Part shown: one piece after another, positions 35,301 to 50,300 of the stretch
Position numbering within the stretch: position 1 is the stretch's first letter
Layout: each line of letters begins with the position of its first letter
Source of the DNA: Bolinopsis microptera
Lineage: Eukaryota > Ctenophora > Tentaculata > Lobata > Bolinopsidae
DNA length: 64,000 bases
Assembly: GCF_026151205.1 (NCBI RefSeq)
Contig: NC_087072.1
Span: 2,623,375-2,687,374, forward strand
Direction of reading: 5' to 3'
The notes under the pieces: generated by a model
Database searches by the model: none
The model's input: the letters and a program-made list of their open reading frames with translations, nothing else
Told to the model about the DNA's origin: nothing
Program-made: the position numbers and the translations under genes

Positions 35301-38300
35301 AGTGTACGATAAATTACAAGACAACAAACATAGTCGGGAAAGTTAATATAGTGTATCACATTCCATTCGATTCTAGCTGCCTATCCCATCTCCTGGCATG
35401 GTGTAGGAGTGTCCTTATTCAATTGTAACTCGCGAAAATGTAAGAACTAATTACTGTCACCAAGGAATAAACTAAATAACTTAGCTTCAAAACCTAATTG
35501 TTGGCGTTTTATAGATAATAAAGAACACGAATAAGGTCATAAGCTACGGCCCAACCTTACGATCGCTAAATTCAAAGTGGCTTCTCTGACAAACTGTCAT
35601 GTTTCCTTAAAGATAATCTAAAAATTATCAGTTCATTACAGATCTTAAGTCACTACGTCGCGTGAAACCAAACATGTATATGAGAAGCATGTTCTGGTAG
35701 TTTAGAATTTCAGTGATAGGCTAGATTAACAACTGTAACGAACTAACGCTAGTTTTAGCGAGACAAAATGTTACTGTTGTTCATTAGGGTGGCACTGTGA
35801 CTAAGAAAGGTTCAAACAACACGCATCTTGCAACCAACTCCCCCATTTAAACGACTACATACTTATACTGATACTGCATGACATATACTCAACACTCCTG
35901 GTGTGCTACGTAATACGAAAGTGGAATGACAAATATTTGAAATATTTCGAATGAATATTCCTTCCTACCTCCTAAGCGAGATTTGATTATCAAATATCGG
36001 CCATTGGTGAGTAATGGGGATGGGTATTTAGGGTAATTATCAAATTATCAAATTATCCTTCCACTGAGATAATCACCAATGGTTACACCAGTTGAACTTA
36101 CGTTACCCAGGAAACCGAACAGTTGAAGGTATGACTTTATGGAAACACCAATCAAGTCAAGAAGTTAGACACTGCATGCAGTCATCAGTAAACTAATTAG
36201 GGGTTAGAATAATGGTGTAACTCTCACTCAAGCAGCAAGTAGCCAACACGTTGTGGTTAAAAGTTAGATTTAGATGAGATTTTAAGCAAATGAAAAAGCA
36301 ACTTTTCACAAGGCATCGTTTATTTACAAAAAATAGGTAAGTTTGAACAAGCGAGGCGATTTTAGTGAATTTTATACCGTAACAATGTGTGAAATTTGAT
36401 CCATGTTAGCTATTACTCATATTTAAAATTAGATTTTGCAAAAACTCAGTAATTAATCACCAAATGTGTTGTCTGAATCCAAGAAAACTGAAGCAACTTG
36501 TTTGCCATGAGCAGTTTTATGCCATCCGCCGACCAAAGTGTTGACCGTTCTAGCGAGTAGGCGTTAGCAAAGTGACCGGAGTTGGCATACCCCCCCGCCC
36601 CCCCCCCCCCCCCCCCCCCATAATGTGTCCTCTATAATTTCATCTGCAGCTTAGACATTAAACAGAGTGACCCAATAGGAATGTTCAGCTGTCCTCTTTA
36701 AGTTCCGCCTTTTCGTAACAAGTGAAATACAACTTCAGGACAAGGTCGAGATTTGTCCAGTAGCTGCAGCCATTTACCAAAATTTTACAGGAACAAGATT
36801 CTAGTCTTCGCTAAAAGAATTTGTTACCAATAGAAATTAGAAAGCAAAGGACCATACCATATCTCCTAACTGGATTCAGAACTATTTTATTTTAGAAGCA
36901 TTGTATTTGCCCTACTTGATTTACTAATAAAACGAATGAAAGTGGGCGTACTCGCGAGACTGTGACTTGACAAAAAACCAGTTTTTAAAGTTTTTTGAAG
37001 TTTTTAAACTTCGTACTTGAAATAGCAGTTACCGCCGGCTAGGCTGACGAGCTACTTCAATCAGTCAACACTGTTTACTGACATGTTAAACTTGTTTTTA
37101 AATCCCTTATCAGTCTTGTAACCTTTCAAAATTCAAACAAACTAACCAAAGTTTAGTCGTTAGTTAAGTCGTTAGAACAAATGAAATTCATTCTTGAGCA
37201 TCAACATCGTAACCGAAGCAAAGTGTGGTCAAACACAGAATGGTGACTATCCAATTTGCTTTCAGAATTGAAATCTAGCAATGTGAAACGATACATCCAG
37301 CAAAATGTTGTTGTGCCAATTTAGGGATCAGAGGATGAAGTCCTGGAAAGTTTGAAAATATTTTCACAGTACAAATTCAAAGAGGAGGGAGAATCTGGAA
37401 CAATTTTTGGAAAATTTGATTTAAGGAATGTATTCTAGCAATGATGAATGTAAATTTGAACTACAGGATCTTATATATATCATAGTCGTCCTTTCTAAAA
37501 AGCTAGACCTCCGTCTACTTTCCAACTTTATTGGCCCCTCACTAGTCAGATACCTTAGCTGCAGATGGCATAACTGCACAGTTAGCTAAGAAATATCTTT
37601 GAAAGTGTGCAAAGTTTATTTTTCTGGACAAATGAGTGGCTATCACTCGTGCGATCTCATTGAATGTGCAGGTATAATTGTTTTGTGCAGGCAACAAGGT
37701 TACCAGGTTAAGCTTTTTTCGGCGTATACAGGCTTTGTTTAAATTTTTGTGAAGGTGTAACACCCAAAAATACCATTAGCTCTGGAAATATCATGATTGT
37801 GTGCGGCAAAGGAGGAGAGACACGGACTCAAAGTCACCATTCTTAGTCTCAGCAAGACCAGTACCCAACGTCAACAGTCATTGTATGATGGTTTATGTGC
37901 AGTAATAGGGCCACGTTTATGGACCTCTATCCGATCAAATCTCCACCTCAAAGGGCAAAGCTGTTCAGAATTTCGTAAGTTGTTTCCAGATAACCCACCT
38001 TTGAACAGCTACAGCTACCCTTACGGAAATTCTTTGGTGGGCTGGAGTGTGAACTAGGCTGCAGCGATGCTGCAAGGGCGGTCGAACTATCCAATGACCA
38101 AGTAAGAGAATCTAGGAATCTCTCTCAAGTATCCTAAGGAAGTAGTCGACAAATCACCAAACTGCGCATTGGTACAGCTTTGGCTGGTGATACACACTCC
38201 CTGGCTCGTAGGACTAATCCCCTACAGCCTTGGCACAGAGTAGCACCATCATACCATCACAACAACGGGAGATACCCGCCATTTTATCTTGTTGTTGACA

Positions 38301-41300
38301 GTCCATGAATCCGAAACGAGGAAATTCACTATTTTCGTGACCGACAGAGTAACCTTAAAATTGTGAACAAAGTGACCCGACCTTAAAATTTGGTTTTGGT
38401 AGTCGATTTGCCGATACATATCAACTAAACCATTCTCTGAAATATGGCGGGTCCAAATAAACTCTGAAACCATGTCCCGATCTTCCACAATGTTCACGAT
38501 TTTACAAATTTATGCACTGAAAGGTCGAGTTGATGAATCCAGATTTTTGGAACATTTTTGGAACATTTTTGGAACATGTGCCAAAATTGTGCCAAAAGTG
38601 TGCCATGCATTTATTTGCCCTAATAAGCTCTAAATAATGCCAAAAATAATTGTAAATGATGGATATAGTTGCAAGCTAGGTCTAAGGGCCATCGAAAGTA
38701 GCATAACATTACCCAGGTTCATGGAATGAACGAAAATGAACAAAAATGAATATTGTCCTAAAAATGCTCAGAACGGTTTAAAATTGGTCGGAAAGTGTTT
38801 ATATTGTTCCTAGGACCACTCAAACCAAGTTTGGGAATCACTGCATGTCTAGAACCGATGTTACCAATGTTCCAAAATGTTCCAATTTTGTCACAATAAT
38901 CCTCCTGAGAATCCAGATTTTTGGAACATGGGCACATCGAAGTATTGGCTGTATTTAAGTGCTGGGAAGCCTCAATTCGGTTTTCTAAGATGGATATAGG
39001 TAAAAACTAGGCCTAAGAGCCATCAAAACTCAAATAACATTACCCAGGTTCATGGAATGAACGAAAATGAACAAAAATGAATATTGTCCTAAAAATGCTC
39101 AGAACGGTTTAAAATTGGTCGGAAAGTGTTTATATTAGTCCTAGGACCACTCAAACCAAGTTTGAGAATCACTGCATGTCTAGAACCGATGTTACCTATG
39201 TTCCAAAATGTTCCAATTTTGGCACAATAATCCTCCTGAGAATCCAGATTTTTGGAACATGGGCACATCGAAGTATTGGCTGTATTTAAGTGCTGGGAAG
39301 CCTCAATTTGGTTTTCTAAGATGGATATAGGTAAAAACTAGGCCTAAGAGCCATCAAAACTCAAATAACATTACCCAGGTTCATGGAATGAACGAAAATG
39401 AACAAAAATGAATATTGTCCTAAAAATGCTCAGAACGGTTTAAAATTGGTCGGAAAGTGTTTATATTAGTCCTAGGACCACTCAAACCAAGTTTGGGAAT
39501 CACTGCAGCTGCATGTCTAGAACCGATGTTACCTATGTTCCAAAATGTTCCAATTTTGGCACAATAATCCTCCTGAGAATCCAGATTTTTGGAACATGGG
39601 CACATCGAAGTATTGGCTGTATTTAAGTGCTGGGAAGCCTCAATTCGGTTTTCTAAGATGGATATAGGTAAAAACTAGGCCTAAGAGCCATCAAAACTCA
39701 AATAACATTACCCAGGTTCATGGAATGAACGAAAATGAACAAAAATGAATATTGTCCTAAAAATGCTCAGAACGGTTTAAAATTGGTCGAAAAGTGTTTA
39801 TATTAGTCCTAGGACCACTCAAACCAAGTTTGGGAATCACTGCATGTCTAGAACCGATGTTACCAATGTTCCAAAATGTTCCAATTCGAGTGGTCTTAGG
39901 ACCAATACAAACACTTTCCGACCAATTTTAAACCGCTCTGAGCAATTCCAAAGAGTTTACGAAAGAGTCATAAGGCCAATCAACAGACTATTCATTTACT
40001 GTACTGTTAAGATGGTTCGGTATTCTGCACCCCTCGTATCGGTTCTGGGCATGCAGTGATTCCATAAACAGTCAGACAGTCACACAATGTACACCCTATA
40101 TTTAGATCACATCAGTTTCATTTGTATCACATCACTTCGTGTAACAGATGTGTGGAAGCAAATTAAGATGTGATCTGAATAAGGTGATCCGAGCGTAGCA
40201 AGGTTATCCGATCTTATTTGGTGTGATCGGATGTAGAGGCGTAAGATCAGATCAGGTCATCAGCAATAGGATTAACTTAGCAAGCTTGTTAATGAATAAG
40301 AAGAGAATAAATAGATAATTAAGTTATACAAATCATTTTCCCTCTCTGTTAACCACAACAACTACAACGACAATGAATCCCTTCACTAAATTGATGAGCC
40401 TACCTCTTTATCTACCAGTTCAAAGAAGCACCAGCAGTCCACCTCACTCAACCAACCCCTTCACCAGCAATCTTTATTCCTCAACCAACTCATTCACCAC
40501 CAGCCTACCTAACGCAACCAACCCCTTCACCAGCAACCTACCTCGCTCAACCAACCCTTTCACCAGCAACCTTCATCCCTCAACGAACAAATACATCAAT
40601 ATATTGGGGGATTATTAAAACCAAAATAGTTGCCCAATAAAATTATTTCTGCCTTCTCTTGGAGGTACGTGTGCTAATTGTAAATAATTCTGAATGCAAC
40701 TTTAAGACTCTGTTGGACGAAAATATTGACTCTTTGCCACCATTTTCTTACCATTTCGAGCGCTTTAAGGACAATATTCATTTTTGTTCATTTTCGTTCA
40801 TTCCATGAACCTGGGTAATGTTATTTGAGTTTTGATGGCTCTTAGGCCTAGTTTTTACCTATATCCATCTTAGAAAACCGAATTGAGGCTTCCCAGCACT
40901 TAAATACAGCCAATACTTCGATGTGCCCATGTTCCAAAAATCTGGATTCTCAGGAGGATTATTGTGCCAAAATTGGAACATTTTGGAACATAGGTAACAT
41001 CGGTTCTAGACATGCAGTGATTCCCAAACTTGGTTTGAGTGGTCCTAGGACTAATATAAACACTTTCCGACCAATTTTAAACCGTTCTGAGCATTTTTAG
41101 GACAATATTCATTTTTGTTCATTTTCGTTCATTCCATGAACCTGGGTAATGTTATTTGAGTTTTGATGGCTCTTAGGCCTAGTTTTTACCTATATCCATC
41201 TTAGAAAACCGAATTGAGGCTTCCCAGCACTTAAATACAGCCAATACTTCGATGTGCCCATGTTCCAAAAATCTGGATTCTCAGGAGGATTATTGTGCCA

Positions 41301-44300
41301 AAATTGGAACATTTTGGAACATAGGTAACATCGGTTCTAGACATGCAGTGATTCCCAAACTTGGTTTGAGTGGTCCTAGGACTAATATAAACACTTTCCG
41401 ACCAATATTAAACCGTTCTGAGCATTTTTAGGACAATATTCATTTTTGTTCATTTTCGTTCATTCCATGAACCTGGGTAATGTTATTTGAGTTTTGATGG
41501 CTCTTAGGCCTAGTTTTTACCTATATCCATCTTAGAAAACCGAATTGAGGCTTCCCAGCACTTAAATACAGCCAATACTTCGATGTGCCCATGTTCCAAA
41601 AATCTGGATTCTCAGGAGGATTATTGTGACAAAATTGGAACATTTTGGAACATTGGTAACATCGGTTCTAGACATGCAGTGATTCCCAAACTTGGTTTGA
41701 GTGGTCCTAGGAACAATATAAACACTTTCCGACCAATTTTAAACCGTTCTGAGCATTTTTAGGACAATATTCATTTTTGTTCATTTTCGTTCATTCCACG
41801 AACCTGGGTAATGTTATTTGAGTTTTGATGGCTCTTAGGCCTAGTTTTTACCTATATCCATCTTAGAAAACCGAATTGAGGCTTCCCAGCACTTAAATAC
41901 AGCCAATACTTCGATGTGCCCATGTTCCAAAAATCTGGATTCTCAGGAGGATTATTGTGCCAAAATTGGAACATTTTGGAACATAGGTAACATCGGTTCT
42001 AGACATGCAGTGATTCCCAAACTTGGTTTGAGTGGTCCTAGGACTAATATAAACACTTTCCGACCAATTTTAAACCGTTCTGAGCATTTTTAGGACAATA
42101 TTCATTTTTGTTCATTTTCGTTCATTCCATGAACCTGGGTAATGTTATTTGAGTTTTGATGGCTCTTAGGCCTAGTTTTTACCTATATCCATCTTAGAAA
42201 ACCGAATTGAGGCTTCCCAGCACTTAAATACAGCCAATACTTCGATGTGCCCATGTTCCAAAAATCTGGATTCTCAGGAGGATTATTGTGACAAAATTGG
42301 AACATTTTGGAACATTGGTAACATCGGTTCTAGACATGCAGTGATTCCCAAACTTGGTTTGAGTGGTCCTAGGACTAATATAAACACTTTCCGACCAATT
42401 TTAAACCGTTCTGAGCATTTTTAGGACAATATTCATTTTTGTTCATTTTCGTTCATTCCATGAACCTGGGTAATGTTATTTGAGTTTTGATGGCTCTTAG
42501 GCCTAGTTTTTACCTATATCCATCTTAGAAAACCGAATTGAGGCTTCCCAGCACTTAAATACAGCCAATACTTCGATGTGCCCATGTTCCAAAAATCTGG
42601 ATTCTCAGGAGGATTATTGTGACAAAATTGGAACATTTTGGAACATTGGTAACATCGGTTCTAGACATGCAGTGATTCCCAAACTTGGTTTGAGTGGTCC
42701 TAGGACTAATATAAACACTTTCCGACCAATTTTAAACCGTTCTGAGCATTTTTAGGACAATATTCATTTTTGTTCATTTTCGTTCATTCCATGAACCTGG
42801 GTAATGTTGTTTGAGTTTTGATGGCTCTTATGCCTAGTTTTTACCTATATCCATCTTAGAAAACCGAATTGAGGCTTCCCAGCACTTAAATACAGCCAAT
42901 ACTTCGATGTGCCCATGTTCCAAAAATCTGGATTCTCAGGAGGATTATTGTGACAAAATTGGAACATTTTGGAACATTGGTAACATCGGTTCTAGACATG
43001 CAGTGATTCCCAAACTTGGTTTGAGTGGTCCTAGGACTAATATAAACACTTTCCGACCAATTTTAAACCGTTCTGAGCATTTTTAGGACAATATTCATTT
43101 TTGTTCATTTTCGTTCATTCCATGAACCTGGGTAATGTTGTTTGAGTTTTGATGGCTCTTATGCCTAGTTTTTACCTATATCCATCTTAGAAAACCGAAT
43201 TGAGGCTTCCCAGCACTTAAATACAGCCAATACTTCGATGTGCCCATGTTCCAAAAATCTGGATTCTCAGGAGGATTATTGTGACAAAATTGGAACATTT
43301 TGGAACATTGGTAACATCGGTTCTAGACATGCAGTGATTCCCAAACTTGGTTTGAGTGGTCCTAGGAACAATATAAACACTTTCCGACCAATTTTAAACC
43401 GTTCTGAGCATTTTTAGGACAATATTCATTTTTGTTCATTTTCGTTCATTCCATGAACCTGGGTAATGTTGTTTGAGTTTTGATGGCTCTTATGCCTAGT
43501 TTTTACCTATATCCATCTTAGAAAACCGAATTGAGGCTTCCCAGCACTTAAATACAGCCAATACTTCGATGTGCCCATGTTCCAAAAATCTGGATTCTCA
43601 GGAGGATTATTGTGACAAAATTGGAACATTTTGGAACATTGGTAACATCGGTTCTAGACATGCAGTGATTCCCAAACTTGGTTTGAGTGGTCCTAGGAAC
43701 AATATAAACACTTTCCGACCAATTTTAAACCGTTCTGAGCATTTTTAGGACAATATTCATTTTTGTTCATTTTCGTTCATTCCACGAACCTGGGTAATGT
43801 TATTTGAGTTTTGATGGCTCTTAGGCCTAGTTTTTACCTATATCCATCTTAGAAAACCGAATTGAGGCTTCCCAGCACTTAAATACAGCCAATACTTCGA
43901 TGTGCCCATGTTCCAAAAATCTGGATTCTCAGGAGGATTATTGTGCCAAAATTGGAACATTTTGGAACATAGGTAACATCGGTTCTAGACATGCAGTGAT
44001 TCCCAAACTTGGTTTGAGTGGTCCTAGGAACAATATAAACACTTTCCGACCAATTTTAAACCGTTCTGAGCATTTTTAGGACAATATTCATTTTTGTTCA
44101 TTTTCGTTCATTCCACGAACCTGGGTAATGTTATTTGAGTTTTGATGGCTCTTAGGCCTAGTTTTTACCTATATCCATCTTAGAAAACCGAATTGAGGCT
44201 TCCCAGCACTTAAATACAGCCAATACTTCGATGTGCCCATGTTCCAAAAATCTGGATTCTCAGGAGGATTATTGTGCCAAAATTGGAACATTTTGGAACA

Positions 44301-47300
44301 TAGGTAACATCGGTTCTAGACATGCAGTGATTCCCAAACTTGGTTTGAGTGGTCTTAGGACTAATATAAACACTTTCCGACCAATTTTAAACCGTTCTGA
44401 GCATTTTTAGGACAATATTCATTTTTGTTCATTTTCGTTCATTCCATGAACCTGGGTAATGTTATTTGAGTTTTGATGGCTCTTAGGCCTAGTTTTTACC
44501 TATATCCATCTTAGAAAACCGAATTGAGGCTTCCCAGCACTTAAATACAGCCAATACTTCGATGTGCCCATGTTCCAAAAATCTGGATTCTCAGGAGGAT
44601 TATTGTGACAAAATTGGAACATTTTGGAACATTGGTAACATCGGTTCTAGACATGCAGTGATTCCCAAACTTGGTTTGAGTGGTCCTAGGACTAATATAA
44701 ACACTTTCCGACCCATTTTAAACCATTCTGAGCACTTTGAGAAGAATGTTCATTTTCGTTCATTTCTGGTCATTCCATGGGTAATTTTATACGACTTTTG
44801 ATGGCTCCTAGGCCTAGCTTACGGCTATATCCATTTTAGAAAACCGAACTGAGCCTTCCCAGCACTCAAATACGGCCAATACTGCGATGTGCCCATGTTC
44901 CAAATTTATGGATTCATCTACTGGAAAGGTCTACCAAAATCGCTTTTTTAGTATTGAAAGTACAAATTTGTTATGCGCGTGTCGGACTTGCAAAGCGCGC
45001 GCTAAGCCACACTGCCGGGCACACAATTAGCTAAGCGCTGCATTCAAATTCAAAGCTCTACTGATTCTCAGCTTATGTAAAACTACAGTATCTATCTTGC
45101 AATCTTCAGATACCTCTGAGATTTCCACACACTTTTCATATTATCCCACCCACTTTTATAATTACAATAATTAGACAATGTTTAATTTTTTAAGCACATA
45201 ATTTTTCAGCACATAATTCTCAGAGATGTTATATATCGGGATCAAATTTTAAATCAAGGACGTCAATGTGTTCCGATATCAGTCCGACTTCCTTTAAGCG
45301 AATCATTGATTTATCTTTAAATACTCCTAAGAGAACTTCAGATCATTGAGGATCTTCCCGAATTCAACTATCTTGGTCCCAAGAAAATCGAGCATCCCCT
45401 TGAATTCGCCGTCACTCATCAGTACCTTCTCCTTTTTCAGCGCTTTCACTTTTCTTGCAAATCGTCTTGTCATCTTTTTCATTTTCTTTATCAGCTTTTC
45501 CTTTATGTTTGATGGCATTTTTGGAAATTCTGGTAGAATGAACTCAATATACTCGGAGATGTTATTGATTTGTTGAACATTTTCCTTCAGAGCTTCACAG
45601 TACTTTTCATTGTAGTTTACGCCTTCTTTGAGGTCCGCTAACTTGTTATTCATGTGATTGTTGATCTTTGTTAATCTCACCAGTTTGTCTTCATTCTCTT
45701 TTATACCCATCTCCCTCAAGTCGATAGTAGAGGTAGAGAAGTTGGGACCTTCAGTTACTGCTGTAACTCCAGCGACCATTATGTAGAGGAGCATTAGGAG
45801 ACCGTTCCTCGTCATACTTAACCCTGTTAAAGTTTCAATAGTTATACTAAATACTTTGACCAACAATAATAGACCCAGTTCCCACACTGTTTACAGGAAT
45901 AGGGCTAGAGTTACGATTTCCCCGGTTTACTCGTTGTACGAAAAGACATTGTCCAGTAGTCTTATCTTTCGCAAAAAAATACATTTTTAAACAGTTTTAG
46001 CATACGGGTTCAACAACGATCGAGTATGTGATTATAGCAGTTGACGAGGAATATTCAATTCCCAAGTTGACAGTTGGCATAGAGCTGGCACGTAGACGTG
46101 AACGTGGTGACACAACATTGCCCCATCTGCACTGGCTTGTTTAACGCCAGATATGCTTAATAATTCTCGCCAAAAAGTTGAATAATGCAACAAATTATAT
46201 AGCTCAAACTAATAACACAAAGGTTTCAAATCATTGACGAATTAGAATCTAAGTATCTTGCCATATGAGGTCGTTTACATATTACGTATCCACTTTTTGG
46301 AAAATGTTCACCCCCCCCCCCTGTAATTTCCCCATCGGCTGATTATGTACTATGTGAACGACCCAATATCAGAGGTTGTAATGTAAATCAGTTGAGGAAA
46401 AATACCATGATTCCCTACATATAGTACGGATGATTACAAAACAAATTGGTGGTCATTGAAATTTAAGGTTATTAGGCAGGGATAATCTACAACTCTGAAA
46501 CTATTCTGGCCTTGATAATTAGCGAGAAAGAAAATCCAATGGACTGCACATTTAAGGGCGAGTTACAATTTTACAGTACCTGCCTGGACTAAATTTATGA
46601 TAACTCATATTATATGATCTAAATTGTTTTGTAATAGCTGACACCCGCAGTACAATCTAAATTATCATATAGCACAAGTAGGGCAGCTGAGATGACTTGG
46701 AGAATTTTGAGATTTAACTGATTCGAATCTTTAGCAAATGAAATGATTGGTAATTTGTTGTTTGAGTCACAGGTACGCTCGCGCGGAATTATCATAAGAC
46801 TGGAAAATTAAAAACTGGGTAATGACTTAAATAGTTAAATAGTCTCTAAATGGCATCATTGTTGGTCTCTTTTATACATCAAAGAACCGTAATTTAAATT
46901 GGGAGCCCCAAGATTGTTGATTCACAGCTTGATATACGGAAATAATAGTAGTATCATTTTAAAATGAAAACTTGTAAGTCTTAGATTCAGTCGAGTGAAA
47001 TTTGCATTAAAATCACCAAACACTTGCAACAAAAATATCAATTGTCTACCGCAATATTTAAACCCGCACTCTTAAGCTCAGACAATAAATCATATAATTG
47101 TGTTATTTAAGGGTAGTTATTCATCCTACAGCTCAGGGGTAACACGGCAGAGATCCAACTGTGTCGCTGTTAAAGTGGGTCCAGTGCCATCAACCTGCCT
47201 TAACAGAGTCAAACTAAATTAACTCTTCAAAAACTAATTTGTAGACTCGTCATGCCTGGATGACGTTATTTCCAAAAACAGCAAATGAATTTCCTACAGA

Positions 47301-50300
47301 GCGCCGCTCACTCGGCAGCTAGGTGTGAGCATGATGTCAGGGGGTCCGGACTCTTGGGCGTGAGACTCTAGGGCGTGGGGGTGTGAAAAAACAGAACTCT
47401 ACTGCGGCAAATATTATTTTCCTATTTTCGATCTAAATATATCTAATTTCATATTTATTTCGAATGCCCGTGGTCACAGGGAGTGTTCTTTGAAAGTCAG
47501 TTTTTATCACATCAAGAAATATTTATCTCGACCTAAGATACAGCAGATGAAATGATTAATGAAACACTGACTGTACACAACGTAAGCGGATTAAAGTTAT
47601 CTCAAGACAATCCTGTAATCATATTTATATATATTAACGGGTCGGCATAATATCATTTAAACTTTCAAATTTATAGAGTCTCACGCCCTACTAGAGTAAC
47701 GGTCCCTTATTCTTTAACTTCTGTCTAAATATACAGAGCAAAGATGGGATTGCCCCGATCCATCGAGAGGAATATATCCCTTAGTACCAGTAGACATATA
47801 CAAATATATAAATAATATGTATAGTAGTAGACACGGTGGGTGGGGTCGAGGACCTATAAATACAGCACTTTAACTTTAGTACTTAGCTTGGTATAAATCG
47901 TACACGTTTATAGAGACTATTGGACTTCTTGGATTCTCTCAAACAGCATTAATGATTCTTTGTACGTTTGGCAGCTAAAACCGAATTAATATACAGATAT
48001 ATAATATATATAGAATATAGAATATAGATATACATATGTATAATATGTATTGGTCTTGTGAAACTTGACTGGGTAGTGAGTTTAATGAGCCTTTTGTCGA
48101 TTTAATTTCAAATCTTTGTTACAACCATACCAATTATCAAAACTTTGACAAGTGTCACTCTAAATTTCGTACATTGTGCTGCAAGTCCCTTAAAATATGT
48201 CATAACCAAATATGTTTATTCAAAGCCTACTCTGTCAAAGTTTTTATATCTGGCCTGGGGATCCTTTCCGAAACGGTACTCAAGTGAAAAACGGTACAAG
48301 CAAAAAGTATTTCCGATGTGACTATCATGGTACGGACGTTACTTAAGTGCAATAATTATGCTTAACTCAAAAAGTATTCGAAGAGAAACGAATAATTATG
48401 TTAGCAATATTGAATTGACAATTTTCAAACGCAAGGAATTATTTTAAAGATCATTATTAATTCACACGCATTGTTGATAAGACGAATCGAAGGATACAGT
48501 GCTGAAAATATACTCAAAGTCACAGCAATAACAGATCTCAGAGAGGGTGCAAAAATTGAATGAATTGTAGCAAATACTGAGGACTTTAAATTTGGACTTC
48601 TATAAAAAAGGGTTACTATCACGTCATGCAGTTTGACTTTGTAGACAGTCTAAATATGCATTTTACTTAAGATAAATCATATTTTAAAAATATCATTGTA
48701 GGCTCCCATTTCCCAAGCGGTCCCGAGTGGTCCTTTCTAAAAACCTAGACGTCCATTCACGTGACAGTCCAACTTTCTGACCCCTCCCTGCAAGTAGTTT
48801 AACTGCACTGCAAAGTACTGACGCTTTATTTGCTCTAACCCATAAATATCCTGCAATAGGAGTCAACAGGACCCTATTTAAATATCATTGTATGCTCACA
48901 TGTGGTCCTTTCTAAAAACCTAGACGTCAGTCTACGCGACGGTCCAACCTTATTGGCCCCTCACTGCAAAGTGCAAAATATAGTTTATCAGTATCACTGC
49001 ACGCGCTGATATCATTGAGATTTTAATGAGCTTGTAGAATTGCTCTGTGCAGGCAGCAAGGTTAACAGGTTAAGCATCTTAGTTTTCACTTTGCAGTAAA
49101 TTATGCTCAATTACCTTATCATTAACAGGTGATACTGATACCTGTACAATATTTATTTAAGATTTTGTAACACTAACATGTTCGACGAGTTAGAGAGTTA
49201 GAGAATCAACTCTGAATTCGGCGCGCTCGTTTAGTAAACCTAAAACCTTATCAGTAGTACCACTGAACTTTGAAACATTGTCAGTGCAGTCAATACTCAA
49301 TTATCACCAACCAATCTGAGCAATCGGAATCCTTACAGGGTTGTAACTACAGTTCGGGGCCGTTCACATATTACGTAATCAGACAAGGGGGAGGGGGTTT
49401 CCAAATGCTTACGGTTGATTACGGGAGGGGGGTTTTGGTAGTTGATTACGTAACCAAAATTTTCTTTTTTACCGTCTAGAATAATAACAATTTGGCAATA
49501 TTTTAATTCAAATTCCACTCAATTTCACTCTGATAGTGATAAAATTTAGAAATTGATCGAATATCCGGCTATAATAGTAAGTAGTTTAGAAGGTGCTTGG
49601 CCGGATATCATAAAAATGATTTCGGCTCATCATTATAGCATGATCAGGGTAGCATGAAACGTAGAGAAAAGTGTTTTCTAGGGAAAAAAGTCAGGGGGGG
49701 GGGGGGGGGGTCAGGCCATTATTACGTAATATTGCTGTCAGGAGGGGGGGTGGGGGTCGGGTCTTGATAATGGTTGATTACGGAGGGGGGAGGGGGTAAA
49801 AATTGCTAAAATATTGATTACGTAATATGTGAATGACCCCTAAATCTACATAATCACTTAAGTGCCACTTTTTTCGGAAAAGACCCCCTGGACTTCATAT
49901 ATAGCTGATCGCTCCATCATAAATTAATCTGCACATGTTTAATACATCACCAATTTTCCTTGATATTCAAATATCATATTTTGGATCAATTTTATCCCTC
50001 CGTAATCAGTTTTACATTCAGAAACTCCCTCACTCCCCCGTGGTGATTACCAGTATAGTAAAATTCATATTTTTAAAAAATACGTCAAAAAAACCAATAC
50101 GCATTTTTCACCAAACAAATTTAAGATGTTTCACTGTGGAGTTCTTTTGGCCGGAAAATGATGTACATTCGACATTCGACATGGAGACGGACAAGATGTT
50201 GCGAATTTCAAGATAACCAAAATCGAACAACTAAGTAAAAAATAGAATTACATCTTTAAGTTCGAAAGCTGCACTAAGTTAATTCAGCTATGAAAACAGA

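Larger units (their letters stand above)
38527..44923. mobile_element. 6.4-kb foldback transposon built of 331-bp units, 8-bp TSD
   Basis: GAAAGGTC flanks both ends (38519-38526 and 44924-44931). The outermost bases are inverted: GAGTTGATGAATCCA at the left, CAGTAGATGAATCCA when the right end is read inwards. The left arm has about four tandem copies of a 331-bp unit (marker GAATATTGTCCTAAAAATGC at 38748, 39079, 39410, 39747). The right arm has about twelve copies in reverse orientation (marker AGGACAATATTCATTTTTGT from 40769 to 44409, every about 331 bp). The outer units are the most diverged. A loop of about 0.8 kb (39950-40760) separates the arms. The plan is that of Drosophila FB elements; the 8-bp TSD points to hAT-like mobilisation. 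It lies inside SNRPD1 intron 3. A small piece of the unit also occurs at about 56285-56322. Confidence 0.93.

Noticed and set aside
36593-36619. Poly-C run as an assembly gap or error
   Set aside because: Similar G/C runs occur at defined element ends elsewhere in the window, so biological origin is at least as likely; no further call is possible for this one.
38249-38497. 82-codon minus-strand frame before the foldback element
   Set aside because: The composition is fairly coding-like, but there is no recognised domain or phase-compatible neighbour exon, so it was not listed as a gene.
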